Assembly (NCBI GenBank): GCA_023055505.1
Contig: JALIRH010000026.1
Location: forward strand, 6,649,591 to 6,713,590
Length of the DNA: 64,000 nucleotides
Reading direction: 5' to 3'
DNA from: Callipepla californica brunnescens
Lineage: Eukaryota > Chordata > Aves > Galliformes > Odontophoridae
The notes beneath the pieces were generated by a model. It had not been told where the DNA came from. It saw only the letters and a list, made by a program, of their open reading frames with translations, and did no database searches. Within the stretch, counting starts at the first letter, position 1, and each line of letters begins with the position of its first letter. Position numbers and translations under genes: made by a program. This document shows, in pieces, positions 34,401 to 47,819 of this stretch.

Positions 34401-37400
34401 CTTTTTTTTTCCTCAAAGAGGCTCCAACCTCATTAAGTACATGAAATGGAAGTTGTATAGTTCATGGTTGCAGAAATTAGGAGGTGCGTGGTGAAAGGAC
34501 GAGGGAATTGTTGAAAGAAAGGAATAATGCCTGAGACAAAGCAAATAATGCCATTCTTATCCCCTGTAATCTGTTTTTGCATCTGCCACAAAATAACCCG
34601 GAGAAGTTCCTTAAATTTTGATAAGTAGTCTCTTAGTGGAGGTCTTGTTTTCCGTGAACCTAACTCGGTGCTCTGAATGTGCTGAGCTCACGCAACCACT
34701 GCTGATGTCTAGTGCAGCTTTTCTTTGAAATACAAAAAGCTTTAAAATGCTGTGTAATCTGATAAATCAAGTATTGAGTTTCAGTTTAGGCGGTGGATTC
34801 TTGTTTTTATTTTTTATTTTCACTGTATCGCAGTTCGCTTCTTTGAAAAATGGGGACAGTAACAAAATAGACTGGGATAGCTGGGATGTTCAGGCACAAT
34901 ACCGTAAAAACAACCAGGAGAAAATGAGTAACTCTGTCTCAGCATGGGGGAACATGTTGTGTGTACTGAGGAAGGCCAAGGGCCAAGATCTGAAGGAGCA
35001 TAACCAAGAGGTTATAATAACTCAGTGTCTGGGTTCTGTCTCGAGTCCCAAATAAGGTAGAAGGCTAGCTGAAAAATTGTGTGTGTATAACTAAGAGCAG
35101 TAGCATAACCTCTCTGTGCAGTGAAGCTGAATTAAGGCTTCTGTTGCTATCTATTCTGACTCTTGACTTTTCAGCTTAAGGGGCTTTTTCACCTTACGTG
35201 TTTTGTTTAGCACTATGAAAATGGTATGCACATAAATAATGATAATGTATGAGTATGCTTCTGGATATAAAATCCTCCATATTTGTACAGCTTACTTTTA
35301 CACATATGCAGTGCAGGCATAAAGATAGCCTTTCTTTCAAAGGAAATCCTTATTTGATAGCTCTGTTACTGTTAATAACCAGGTTGCGTCCGTGCTGGAT
35401 GAGCAGCTGCGAAGAACCACGATATTGGAGATGACGCTTCCCTCTGGGTTGCTACAATAAACCCTTGTTTTGGTGCTTTGATTTAAAGCACCGAAAATCT
35501 CTGAAGGAATGTGTCAGATACGATAGAGTATTCTTTCCCATTTGCAGTACAATGGAGAAAATATTCTCTGTCTCTCCAGAGAGATAAATAGGCAATGGCA
35601 ATACATTTAACTGTACTTAAAATGAGAGCCTTTTGAAAGGTCTATTGAATATTAAGTAGATCCTATTATAATATACCTCAGATCAGAGTATAGGATTTTC
35701 CCTAATAATCTGCAACTACTGCTTATCTTAACTACAGATGACACTCTACTGTAAGGCTATAGATTCAAGAACCATAGGCCTAATACGGCCTGTGGGATGG
35801 CTGAGCTGAAGGAGTACTTGCTGAATGATTCATTGAGCAATGTTCTCATCAGCTTCAAAGAAAAATACTTTTTCTTTCTGCTCGCTTAGCAGAAGGAACT
35901 GCTGTAAATATAGATATTGACAAGAGGCTAAAGGAATCAAATGGATAGTGTGCAAAGGGAAGAGAAAACACATCCATTTTGTTCACATAATAGATAATAA
36001 GTAATCTTACCGTAATACTTTCCAAAGTATAACTGTTTACATTTATATATTCCTCATACCAAGCCTGAGCCCCAGATGCCTTTTTAGTTCATAGATAATA
36101 TAGCAACTGTATGTAAATAGGGAAAACTCAGATGGCGAAGTCAGGAATTCAGGAATCCCAAGTGCCTGAAATGGACTATGCAGATATATCGCATACCACC
36201 CAAATGAGGTACTATCCAAATAAATAAATGAAAATAAATCACATTTTAGTGAACCAACGTGACACGTTAAATCCTGAGTAAGATGTGAATCCAAAGCATC
36301 TGTGTTCCATTTACAGCCTTTGTTATTTTCTGTTGATGCAGCTACTGTCACCCTGTAACTAGTATTGCTTCTCCTGACAGTAGTGGCTGTAAACTGTTAT
36401 TCTGCATGGACAGTCAGGATGGAGAGTCATAGAGCACTGCAAAAGTGATACATGTGCCGCAGGTAGCATATAGAAGCCCTTGGATTTGGGAATTGGAAAG
36501 TAAAGCAACTCAGATTTGGAGCTGCCACTTTGGTAGCAGTGTATGGGGTAGCTGAGCAACGTAAATAGAATGCAAAAACCTAAATTTTAATTGGAACAGA
36601 AAGAACACCTCTTGTTTTTCAGATTGTTAAATGTTAAAGTTGTCCTTTGCCAACAACCCACTGGCGTATCGCTCAAATGCGTCCCAGGTGTATTCATTAG
36701 ACCAGGTGGCTCCTGCCAGCCACGTAGAATAGAACTGACATCATGACATCAATTACAAACAATCTTAACCAGTATCGACTTTCTGTTATGTTTCTTTTGA
36801 CTCTTGATTCTTTTCCATAGTAACTCCTTTTCTTCTACCAAACAGAGGTGGGAAAGCTGCAACTTGTCAGACCCCACCACTGCAACTAGCGCTATGGTAT
36901 GAAAGTTCCAGTCTTAGCCAGGGTTGAAGACAGCTCAGTGTTTTAGGGCTCTGCAACTCTCTATTGTCTAGATTAGACTTTTGCAACATAGCTGACTGTG
37001 TTATTCACTACTAGCCTTCTCTCAGGCACACTAATTTTCATCCTTTATATCCAGCCCTAGTGACCCCTCTGTGGAAGCTCATCCACTTTATACAGTCCTC
37101 TAGTTATTATGCCGGAGGCCAGCAAAGTCAAATGATGTATGTCTGCGGCAGGCATCTAATCAGAGTGATTTGTAGGCACTCTGAGGGGGACCAAAGTCCA
37201 ACTGGTGCCCCAGTGATAAAAGCCCACTGATTAATCCCCAGGCTACACTTTGCTGTGATTTGCCATTTGTGGAGAATAAATAAAGCATGATCCATTTCAC
37301 GATCAACTGCTGGAAAATAGTTGCTTGTTAAGTTCTCTCACTGACAAAAATGAGAGAAAGAGTACTTGCCTGGGATTCTACCCTAGCCTTTTTTCCTAAC

Positions 37401-38091
37401 TGTGACTGTTAGTTGATAGGTTTGGTGTTCCAGAAGTGTTCCCTAATGAGCAGACTCAATACAGTAGATGCTGGGGGTTTAATTATTTATATATTTTTAA
37501 TCGGTTTTGTCACGATGCTGTGCCTGTCCATAAATAATTTTAAATACCTGACATGCATATCAAAGGACTGGCTGGCAAAGAGAAAGCAGTCTTTCTGAAA
37601 ACTAAGGAACTTAGTATGTGACCTGCTGCACAAGTAACTGCTTTGTGTCTGAATGGTTGTCTGTTATGGGTCCTTTTTTCTCTTCTTTTCTTTTTTTTTT
37701 TTTTAGAGTTCTTTTGCTGTGGAAGAAGGAAAACACTTACTCACAAACATTTAAATTAATTAATTAATCATTTATTTCTGCTAGTTTATTTATTTATTAA
37801 TTTATTTATGCTATTTCTTTTATAAACTTTATGTAGTATATGTAGGTCTTAAAAATTTCCTCTTGAAAAGATGTGCTTTTCCTTACGTAGTCCGCCTTTG
37901 TCTTTCGCTGTATAGTTGTAGTCCTCTGCTTAAGAATCAGAAGTGGTTTTCTCTACCATAACCACAGATGAAATAGTAGATTGAGGGCAATTTGCATGGG
38001 TAATTTGAGTAAGAGACTAGTTTGCATTACTTTTCCTTAATTATTGTGCCTGAATAAAGCAGCAGGTACCGCGTCCTAACTGACAAATACG
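31462..38091. other. Long unique stretch, no gene seen
   Basis: About 6.6 kb without a recognisable gene. A GC-richer patch lies at about 32400-32770. An AT-rich, possibly conserved non-coding patch is at about 34140-34410. Poly(T) lies at about 37687-37704 and TTAA/TTTA-type low complexity at about 37753-37810. Frames of 100-116 codons (31768-32073, 31935-32285 minus, 34147-34494, 34747-35055) show no domain. Confidence 0.6.
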
Positions 38092-38632
38092 TAGGTTACT
38101 CTGAAAGTAATGCCTCCCATTTATTTCCTTGGACACTGTAAGATACAGAGACCTCTCTAAGTCTATTTGACAGAGAAAATTCTCAGCTACAAAACACTAC
38201 TTTTCAACACAATCACCACCATTAGTTATGCATTGTCATCAGCAATGGCCTGCATGCCATGCTTGTAATAATCTGTGTGGCCATCTGGAATGTGGCTTGC
38301 CTTTCATGTTGCTGTTGCCACTGGTGAAACGAGCCACCCAGTGCCTCACTGTGCTCACATTCACTGTTCAGTTTCCACAAATGTTCAGCAAGTCAAAGAA
38401 TCTTAGTGGGTGCCCTTATTTCTGCATGGAGGAATTCAGTGACATCCCTTTGCTTCTTACACACGTCCATTTTGTCAGACCACCACTCTGCTGCCATCTG
38501 TCACAACGCAACAACATGTAATGGAATATTGGTAAGAAGGTTCAACCTCTATTGCCAAACCTCCAGCATCCACCTCTGATGTTGTGGGCCAACGTAATGC
38601 AATAGGAGGCATTACTTTTGGAACAGGCCTCC
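38092..38632 (-). mobile_element. Internally deleted mariner DNA transposon (Galluhop-like)
   Basis: A Tc1/mariner-superfamily element of about 540 bp, less than half the roughly 1.2-1.3 kb of an intact mariner. The left end begins at a TA (38092-38093) with GGTTACTCTGAAAGTAATGC. The right end carries the inverted counterpart (reverse complement AAAAGTAATGCCTCC, about 38604-38618). The ends and subterminal DNA match my memory of chicken Galluhop. Read on the minus strand, it keeps transposase remnants. An N-terminal piece begins near an ATG at about 38470 (DVCKKQRDVTEF). After a frameshift comes a helix-turn-helix-like VSTVRHWVARFTSG. This is joined by deletion to the C-terminal end and its stop. 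The whole DD34D catalytic core is missing, so it is non-autonomous and dead. Confidence 0.85.
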
Positions 38633-40369
38633 TATATTGTAGGTGAAAAGCAGTCCTTTATTTATGGTGTGTTTTTTTCCTTGTTGTTTTAATGCAAACA
38701 AATGCTTGCAGAATGTAGTTTGTTATTAAGCTGTTTTCATGGTTCAGTGAGAGTTGGTATCCTCCATCTGGGATGCAGGCGAGACATTATGGAGCTCTCT
38801 TAGGATACCTTTACAGCTGAACATGAGACCTTTGATGGCAAAGGGAATTGGCTGTTCAAGAACAGTAGAAGTAGGGCTGCAGCAAGGACTTCTCTGTGGG
38901 GTTACCGTGCGACAGGGTGACATGACAGGTAGCCCTATGGTTGGAGGAGAGAGTGCAGAAACAACTTAGTGGCCTGAAGCTAGAACAAAGCTTTGTCCAA
39001 GGAGACAGGTTAATACTTACCCTACATGCAAGAGCTGCTCCTTATTGTCACTGGACAAGGGAACTCTGTAACTGGTGACTAGGAGCCGTGACTGGGGTGC
39101 TAAGGAGAGAAAGGAGTTAAAAATCGAGAAGGATATTTTTCTACTAAGTGATTTGCTGGAAAGACAGAGAAAATAAATCAAAATACCATTATTCTAAGAA
39201 CAATATGAAAACAAGATTTTCTTTTAGTTTAGTCTGGCTTTGCTGTTCTTTGTTTTCCTAACCAGTGTTGTTCTTGAGAAATAAATCGTCTGTAATTAGT
39301 TATGTTTGACATTCTTCTTGCTTAGCGTTGTAGTATGAGAAAACTGCCTATTGCAGTGCCCAGAGCAGATATTGTTTTTCCTTTGCATATCTGGCATGTA
39401 TTCAAGTTAGTTTTCGTATGTAATTTGAATCAGTTTTTTGTTACTCTCAACTGCATGCTACGGAAAAGTTAGAAAGATACTGCCTAGACTGGATAGAGAC
39501 ATTCTGAATTCTTAAGTGAAACTTACTGAAGCAACCATCTCCAGAAAGGGTAAAGCATGTCAGTCTCTAAATCAATGCCAAGGAGCTCCAAATGCTCTGG
39601 TTAAAACTAAGGACTGAAGGAGTCCAAATTCATTTTCATGTCTGAAAAGACTGGCCTTCTATGCACCAAGGCAGATTATTGGACCGATTCAGAACGGTGG
39701 GGATCCTTTTTTTCTCTCCTATTTTTCTCTCTGTTCAGTAGATAAAACAGTAGATAATACATCATTCAAAGCTAGCACCGTTGATGCTAATGGTGGCATG
39801 TCATTTTAGAGGAAAAGAATGTTTAGTTGACAGTATGGCTTTTTGCTTTATGATTTGGCATGCTGTATGCAACAAGATGTATGTAGTGATGTCAGCTTTG
39901 AAAGTATTACAAGAGCTATACCTAGCTTTGTGACAGCTGACAGAATTTGTTTGTCATCAGACTCATCCCCACATACTGTCTTTGTTAAGAGTGGCTTGGT
40001 ACCGTCTTTCACAGATCATTAAGTACTTTCATAACACTGCGTTAGCACCTCTCAGCTAGGAAATTTGGTAAGTTTAAAACTCTGAACCTTTCTACACTTC
40101 TGTTTGTTCCTTAGTTATTTGCTCCAAACAAGCATTAAGGGGGGAAGAATTCAGTGCATTTTTTTAAATGATAAATCTGATATTCAGCTGATTTTTGAGG
40201 CAGCTTGGGCATCTGTACAAGAAGGATGGTCATGAAAATAGCTTTTGTTGAAGGTAAATCCTTTGCTTTATGAGATTGAGCATTATTGTCTTCTGTCCAC
40301 TTTTCCAGTTCACTACTGTTCTTGTACTTTCTGTCATGGAAGATTTTCCTCTTCTACTAACCATAGTTC
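38633..40369. other. Unique DNA, no gene seen
   Basis: Ordinary AT-rich sequence with no recognisable gene, RNA or transposon. The 71-codon frame at 38754-38969 lies in a slightly GC-richer pocket without any domain. Confidence 0.6.
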
Positions 40370-40963
40370 TTGAAGTCATTCTGGGATTTCCTCCTCATTA
40401 GATTAATGCCACTGGGCTGTACAAAAATGATGGAGAACTGCAGCTTCAGCCTAAGACTCCACAAGCAGCAGGGGTTGTCTTTTGGGGAGAAAAAGGATTT
40501 TTTCCTAGGGTCTTTCCCATTCAGATCATTGACATGCCAAAATAGGATTTTCCATGCAGAGAGGACAGGTAGAATTTCTAGCTTTTATCATCTAAGTTGC
40601 CATTATTTTTATTTCCCTGCAGGGATGTCGTATGACTCCTGGATTAGAGTACATAAGGTTTTCTTAGGTTTACTGTCCCTGTGGTTAGCAGCACTTAAAA
40701 ATCCACCTGAAGAAGTGCTCAGGCTAAGCAGTGAGGGTTTACTGTTCGTCTGTGATCATTCTGATTTACTAATGGAATCAGTAAAAAAAAAGTTTCTCAG
40801 TTTGGAAACTGACAGCATCACCAAAGACATTTTTAGAACTGTTTTCCCACTTACTACTGATAAGACTGATTTTCTATTTAGCCTCTCCTTTATTCTCATT
40901 CCATATGGTTCTGCAATGACATTTGAACTTGGCATTAATACTGTTAGTGGGAACAGCCTTTGA
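40370..40963 (+). other. Longest open frame of the window (197 codons), unrecognised
   Basis: Open from an ATG at 40370 to a TGA at 40961-40963. No family motif is visible. Composition is rich in Leu, Ser and Phe, typical of translated AT-rich non-coding DNA. A strong acceptor-like tract (TTTTTATTTCCCTGCAG ending at about 40622) lies inside the frame, but I see no GTRAG donor downstream that would make a proper internal exon. No promoter or translation signal stands out. A chance open stretch is the most likely explanation; an old retrocopy or lineage-specific exon is possible. Confidence 0.15.
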
Positions 40964-42746
40964 ATCTCCAGCAACTTTGTCTTGATGTTTGCTCATGAAA
41001 AAGGCTTTCAGGATAGCTGGGGAAGTGGAAGAAATTGAGGTCCTAATCACATGTTCCCTGAGACCTTTTTCAAAGACAAAATCAGGCTCCGAAGTAAAGC
41101 TGAATTCTTGGTAAATGTAGTGTCAGGATTTCTTCTACGTGAATATATTAACCTGACTGCGTTTTCATTTGTTTTCTGGGCTGCCCATCCCCCTTTGCAT
41201 GCTCGCAATGTGAGGTGTGCTTTGTCTTGTTGCTACTAGCGGTGCAAGCTGCTTTAAGAAGATTCTTATTTTTGAGCATGATGCCAACTGGTTAAGGAAC
41301 CATCTGTTCCAATGTGGAGAGTTTTCTCCCTGGATGACCAACTGTGTGAAAAGGCATTATGAGATAGCTGGGAAGAAGTGTCCTGCTCACTCAGACAGAA
41401 CTGAAGCATTACTGATGGCATCCTTACAGAATGTGCCTGGAGCTACCACGTGAGCCCTGCTCACACTGTTCTTGCTGAAACTTTGCAATGAGGCTGCAAC
41501 CAGGAGGCCAACTCTTCAGTCTGTTCTTCCTAGGGGCTTTGTCACCTTGTAAATGTTGGGGTACCTCTTGAAATCAGTTTGTAAAGGCACATGTAGAGAA
41601 ACACCTGAAGGAGAAAGATCCTGCTTTTCTTGCTGGTGATGTTGTGTCTAACTGTATGTTCGCTTCCTAGCCACCGCTCCCTGGCTGCAGATAAGCTATC
41701 AATGCTACGAAGGTATACGGCTTCTGACTACCAAGATTTGCATCTTGGTGCATCCACAGAGTGGATACAGACAATGTACGTCAGTGAAAAAGAGCAGGCA
41801 AATAATCCATCCTTTTAATAACTAGCTTTGACTCAAAAGTGCAAAAACTACAATTTCAACTTTGTGGGAAGTTTTGTCTTTAACTCTTATCCTTCAAAGC
41901 AAAAGTGAGAACAAAGAACGTTGAGTTTGTGTGTGTGTGAACTGCATTCTCAAAACAGTGTCATGATGAAGAAATCAGTTTAATATTTATAAAATGTTAA
42001 TGACATTCTGAATCTGACATTATTTTTAATGTCTACTCTGTAAACAGAGCTGTTTGTAGTGAAACAGGTGTATTTTTCTGAAATTGAGTGCTAGTTTAAA
42101 AAGATGAGTTTCAGTGAACGGACATTGCCACTAGAAAACGTCTGCATTAGAAAGGAATTTCTGAAAAATGTTAGTTTCATCCAAGCAAAATTCCTTTTCA
42201 TAACTTATTCTTGGGTTCTTGGGCTCCCCCGCATGCTGACTGCAAAATGTCAGCAGGTACACGAGGAGTCTGAAATCCCCAGAGCCCCTGGTGGCAGGAA
42301 TGCACATAAATCACACTGCTGCTAGGCTGGAGAGGAGGAGAAGGGGCACCACTGGAATTACAAATGACAAATCTTAGCTAGGTAAAGTAAATGACATCCT
42401 AGCTTTTCCCATCAATATAAGTGAGCAGTCAGAGATGAAAAGAAAGGTTACTTATAGGAGTTGCCCAGCCAGGTAGAATCTTGGGAAAATTTGCATTAAT
42501 TCATGTCTAAGACTTCTGAATTGGGCTTTTTCTAAGCGATACTTTTTATCTTTTTAAGCTGCTGGAGTCTATGTGGTAATTTATCTCTTAACACAAGTAG
42601 TTAGCCTTTGACCTTACAGAAAAATTAGATTTGAGGAGCTGATTTAGAACTTCTGAATGCCTCATTTCATACAAAGAATTGTAGGCAGTTTTTTTTTTTT
42701 TGCTTTTGTTTTGATTCTCCCAAACTCTACTTGTGAGTGTTCTAAT
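40964..42746. other. Unique DNA, no gene seen
   Basis: No recognisable feature except a poly(T) run at about 42689-42702. Confidence 0.6.

Positions 42747-42780
<34 letters not shown>
42747..42780. repeat. (TC)9(TA)8 compound microsatellite
   Basis: TC repeats at 42747-42764 run directly into TA repeats at 42765-42780. Confidence 0.9.
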
Positions 42781-44752
42781 CTTTATAATACTTCTAATTC
42801 TTTTATCTGCTTGAGTGATCTTCTCAGCACTGCTTTATGCAAAGCACAGCCAAACCCTTCTCAGAGATTATGAGTTGCAGTCCGTATTTTCAAGGTACAG
42901 TAAATGAGAAATGTACAATATAAGCAAAGCATTTGCACATTTGAATGAAGACTGTAAGTGTTGAAACTGCAGCTGCTGACAGGAAATTGATGTACCAGTT
43001 GGTATTTACCTAGCAGAAATTAGTTCCCTGTGATCCGTTTTATTACACTGGACAGAGAATGTAAGAGTTGCCTCAAGAGGGTTGGAAAACCTGTTCCTTT
43101 CAAAGCAAAGTCTTAAATGTGCTTTATCCCCCTGGTATTTCTATTTTCTCATTGTGTTCCTTGCTTCTTTTTTTCCTGAAAAATAACCACTATAAAGCAG
43201 ACAGCTTACGCTTTTTCTGGTCAGCCTCAGAGTCTCTTCTAGAACTCATGCTTTGCACTATGAATGCAGCTGATCACTGACAGAAGCTTTGCTGGAGGAG
43301 TTTCTCCACTTATAACGTTCTCCAGTGGGACAGCAGCAGATGCACCCGAGCTCCACCTTTCATTTGCTGAGCACACAGGCCAGACACCGCAGTGGAGCAT
43401 AAAGTTACATCTGAATGAAAAGGTTATTTCCTATTGCAAGCCACTAACTTTCCTGTAAATCAGACAAGTCCCTAGGGAGCCTGACTGTCATGAAGAGGTT
43501 CAGGTGGTTTCACACTCAGATGCTTCAGGGCTGCTTGATCTGTCAGTTTTCCCTACTGTAGGGATGTATGAGTAAATTAATATTTATTATTAATAGAGCA
43601 CTGCAGTGAGCCAGATGCACCACACTTGTTAACTTTGCCACGTTGGACTATGTCTCAAAGTGTTTGAAGTCTGTTTCTAGAAGGGTGAAGATCTGCATGT
43701 GACAGATTTTTGGAACAAGAGTGAGTGAACGAAGCTTTTAAATCTGATGCTAAGATTTAAGGTAGTGTACTAGAGCATAGGATCCAGAAAAGCAACCATC
43801 TCTCCCATCTACTGAGCACCCAAGCAATAGGTCTGGACCTGGCTTTGCTCACAGGGAATCCAATGGTCGCAGCTTTTCCCATTTGTGTCCTTCTTCTTGT
43901 ATCTATACAGGACAGGAAGGACTCAGCAGCTTCATCCATGATATGTAAAGTGCCTCATGTTGGTTTGAAAGCCAGGGTGGATCCCTATGTTCTTTTTCAA
44001 GTCAGAATGACTCTCATAGGCTTTCCATACTGTGCTCTATTTGCAGAGTCAGGGCAATTCAGTAGTTTACTAAACAACCTCTCACTTACCCGTCTATTTT
44101 CCTAGTAAATTTTAAAGCAGATGGATTGTGTTTTTTCTCTAGCTATGGTAAATCTATCAGGGAGCTAACCCTGGAATGAATCACTTGTATTTTTCAAACC
44201 TATGTGCATAAAATTAAACACCTGCATCCGTATCAGTTGCTTCAGGCACTGGAAGGAAAAAATGGGGCTTGCTTTTCAGAGCAATTAATTCAGTGGCGGG
44301 ACTTGCAAGTACCAGGGTAACAATTAATTATACTCAGAACTTAAACAATTCAGGATTCGAGGCAAACTTTCTACAGACATGCCTGAACATGTGAGCCACT
44401 ATATTTCTTTATGGTAATGATTTTCCTTCTCTCTCTCCCTTTAATTTCCTTTTCTCCAGTTATTTTAGGATTTTTTTTGTTGTCCAAATGGTACCTGGAG
44501 CACAGCACACTTCAGTTTTGTTTACAGTGTTACCACATACAACTCAACTCATTCTTGACTTTGACAATGTCTTCAATATGTATGGGCATGATTTTAATGG
44601 GGCCAGTTGTCTCTGGCATTGTGACAGACGAACCTACGAACCTCATTCTTCAAACCATTACGAGTTTCTAAGGCTGCATGAGAGATTTCCAAGAACATCT
44701 AGAATCTTAGAAAAGACGTTGTTTTATGAATTCAAAGCAGTGAATGGTTGAA
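42781..44752. other. Unique DNA, no gene seen
   Basis: No transposon or RNA recognised. The overlapping frames at 44411-44671 and 44488-44751 are open in two registers simultaneously, as expected of stop-poor random sequence, and have no domain. Confidence 0.6.
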
Positions 44753-44792
44753 TATCTATCTATCTATCTGTCTATCTATCTATCTATCTATC
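44753..44792. repeat. (TATC)10 microsatellite
   Basis: Ten tetranucleotide units, with a single TGTC variant as the fifth unit. Confidence 0.95.
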
Positions 44793-47700
44793 GAAATATG
44801 CTTGCCATAAAGTATCACTAGATATTCTCACAGCTTATTCACAGCTCATAGTTATGCGACTTTTCAACCCTGCTTGTAACCTCCTGAAATTAAAACACAG
44901 AAATTTAAGTCTTCTCTGCTACACTAAAGGCAGCAATTGAGAGTGTTGCTCCTACCTGTTTGCCAACGAAAGTGGTGGGCTCTCCATAAGTTTTTTCATG
45001 GTGAGAAGCATGCTGAATAGCTGGTAGCAGAATTCCTTATGCTCAGCTGCATTTCTAAGCAATTGGTCAAGGCTGATAGTGTGAAGGAGCTTGTGCAGGC
45101 TTGTTTCTGAACTGGTGTGTAAGCAAGCAATGCCCTGTTTGCTTCCCAAATGGTGTTTTTATTTCCTGTAGAGTCCAATTATTTCAAAAGGCACTTTTTT
45201 TAATCCCTTCCAATAATAGTAAACACGCTCTTTTTAAACAGGACAACGTGGTCAAAGCAAATGTTGCAAAGCCTATTGTGGAAAATAACTGTGAACTCTG
45301 TCATGTACCATTATTACTGTTTGGGAAGTGCTGCTCTCTTAGTTCTGTCACTGAAGATAAAAACAAGTGTTGTATGGTTTGTTTGTTTTTATGTTTGTTT
45401 ATTCCTTTTGTCTTTTTTTTTGTTTTGTTTTGTTTTTACTTTTTTAAGATGCAGTGGAGATCATGAGAAAAATTTGAAAGCGGATGTTGTAGGAAAAAAC
45501 TTAGTGTGTGGTTGTCAGCTACCTGCAAGTGAAACAGAATGAGGATGATTAGTCTTGGGGTGATAAAAGACAGAGCATTCATTCCAGGACACAAAGAACA
45601 CGAAACTAAGAACAACTCTGAGAGGAAAGGCGTCTAGAGGGCACACAGAGCACAAACCCTCCCAAAGTTTTCCCCTACTTTTTGAAGGAGCCCGAAGACC
45701 CTGGCTAAAGAAATTCTTTCTGAAGAAGAAATTCTTTATCATCTTCATCTGTTGAATTTCTCCTGGCTATTTCTATGGGTAGCAAACATGACTGGGGCAA
45801 GTTGGAGCTGGATGAGAAAACAAAGTGAAAAATGTAGCGCCTTTTGAACTGAAGCTTCAACCTGCCAGATTCCAGGCAGATTTACCTTTGGTGAAAAGTA
45901 ATTAATGCTGAGAAACAGTTTTGCCATCAGCATGATTTAGTCCCTTTTTTTGTGGGGAGATGTGAGTTCCTGTATCAGCCAGACTGTGGGAGAACACGTT
46001 GAACAGTCTGGTACCCCAGGACTCAGAGTCCTCTATAGTTGGCGAACAGGCCCGAGGCTTAGCACAGAAGTGAGATGCTGTGGTGGAGGAAAGTATGAGA
46101 TGTGGTTGGATGTACGTGCTGTGCATGTGTCTGGCTTGTGAAGAAGTTCTTTTTATGGGTTGGGTTCTCCATTGGCAGCCTGAAAATCACTGGTATACTG
46201 TGCTTTCCAGAAATCTGTAGCTATTAACAAATCAATTTTCTTAGCCATCTGTAGGTTGCATATGATCTCAAAGCATAACAGTTTGTTCTGTAAAGCCTGA
46301 GCAAGTCTCTAGCACAAGAACAAGCTTTTCATTTTGCTGTAAGGTGTGTGTGTATATGAAAAGTAATATCATTTGATAAATTTGACTTCTCTGTAAGTAG
46401 TCAGCCAGAAAACACTGTGTAGGAAAAGGATATGACCATCCTTTGAAAAAGTGTTCAAGTCAGTTATGTAATTTAGCTTCGAGGTGGAACCATTTCTCAT
46501 GTAAATTGTATATATTTCTTAGTACTTCCAGGAGCGTTAAGGTCAGAGCCAGGTCAGATGTGGAGTTCGTCTGTCCAATCAAAACCAGATAAAAAATGCT
46601 TAAGTGCCATTTTCATAAATATCAACAACGGAAAATTAGATTTTCTTCCAGTTAATTCTTTCAGGCTATACAGGATGCATGTATATCTGCTTTGACTATG
46701 TGTCTGAACTGGAAGACAGCACATTAGAGGCTGGTTTCCTAGCCAACCACTGCATAATTGAAATTTTTCCTACAATAAAGCAGAACTAAGACCGAGTGAG
46801 TCTGTTTTCTATTTAAAACAAAGCAAAACAAACAAACAAAATAAAACCGCCTTGAATACTAAGTGGTTAGAAAGTCCCCTGGTGTTCTTAAATCTCTAAG
46901 AACAAGTAAGAGGTACAGCTTTTAGCTCTATACAGATGTAGCACAGGCTCTTCTGCAGTTATTTTGTTTTGTCATTATGTTGCAACATGGAAGTGGCAAA
47001 AGATAGACTTTGGGATCACACCGGAACTCGGTATCAGGCTGTTAAGGTTTTTAGTCCTTGTGCATGGAATTATGACATTGTACAAACGGCATGGCTGTGC
47101 TCACTTGTCTCCTGCCTGTAGATGACCTCTCCTCTCACCCTAATTAAGAGAGGAGGAAGGAGTGCAATAAATACATCTCAAAAGCGTTCAGGTGACAGGT
47201 GCTGTAGCATCACGTTGGAATATGTGGTGGATTGTTGTTTTTTTTCAGTTGTTTACAGTTTTACGAACTAGTATTTGATTTTCTGCTTGCATTTGTCCAG
47301 TCACAGAAGAAAGCCAGGCAAACTGAGCACTCTAGCTCAGGACTGGTGGTTCATGGCAGCTGACAGAGGTCAGGATTCTTTCCTTGTTCCCATTTTTCTG
47401 CCACTCAGTCACTCCTAGACCAACAAAACAGGTAGAGATACCTCAGATCTGAGAGATCTTCCTTATCATTTAGCATTTTCACCAAGCTGAAGCACAAATG
47501 AAGATGTTACTCCCACAAGTAAATAACTGCTGCATCCTTGTCTGGCGATTCCTTTGAAATCTCAAGATGTCTTGTAGCGTGACTGATAGATTTGATTAAA
47601 TAGCCCCCATAAGATTGCTATTGCACAAGAATGATTAAGCCTAAATTATCTGAAAGACTCTGACTCAGGATATAAACAATGTGAGAGCCACTGATTCATG

Positions 47701-47819
47701 AACTGCAGCATGATATATCCTGGAGTTCAGTGAGCGAATGGGGCTGTTTCTGACTAAGCTGAAACAAGCTGAGATTTTGTTTGCTTTTGGCTTCATGACT
47801 TCTACCCTCAGTCTCTGCA
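44793..47819. other. Unique AT-rich DNA, no gene seen
   Basis: Low-complexity T/TTTTG run at about 45412-45442 and an AAAC-type run at about 46817-46845. No gene, RNA or transposon recognised. Confidence 0.6.

Noticed and set aside
34824..34862. MIR-like tail ('gaaaaatggggacagtaac' resembling the MIR 'aaaatggggataataa' end), and 'taacctctctgtgc' near 35107
   Set aside because: About 26 of 35 positions agree for the first piece, but the required upstream MIR core is absent and the second piece is isolated. Too weak to annotate.
37753..37810. TTAA/TTTA repeats as piggyBac target-site clusters
   Set aside because: Ordinary AT low complexity; no transposon ends adjoin it.
44488..44751. 87-codon frame with protein-like composition
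   Set aside because: Overlapped by another equally open frame in a second register, with no motif and no splice or promoter signals.
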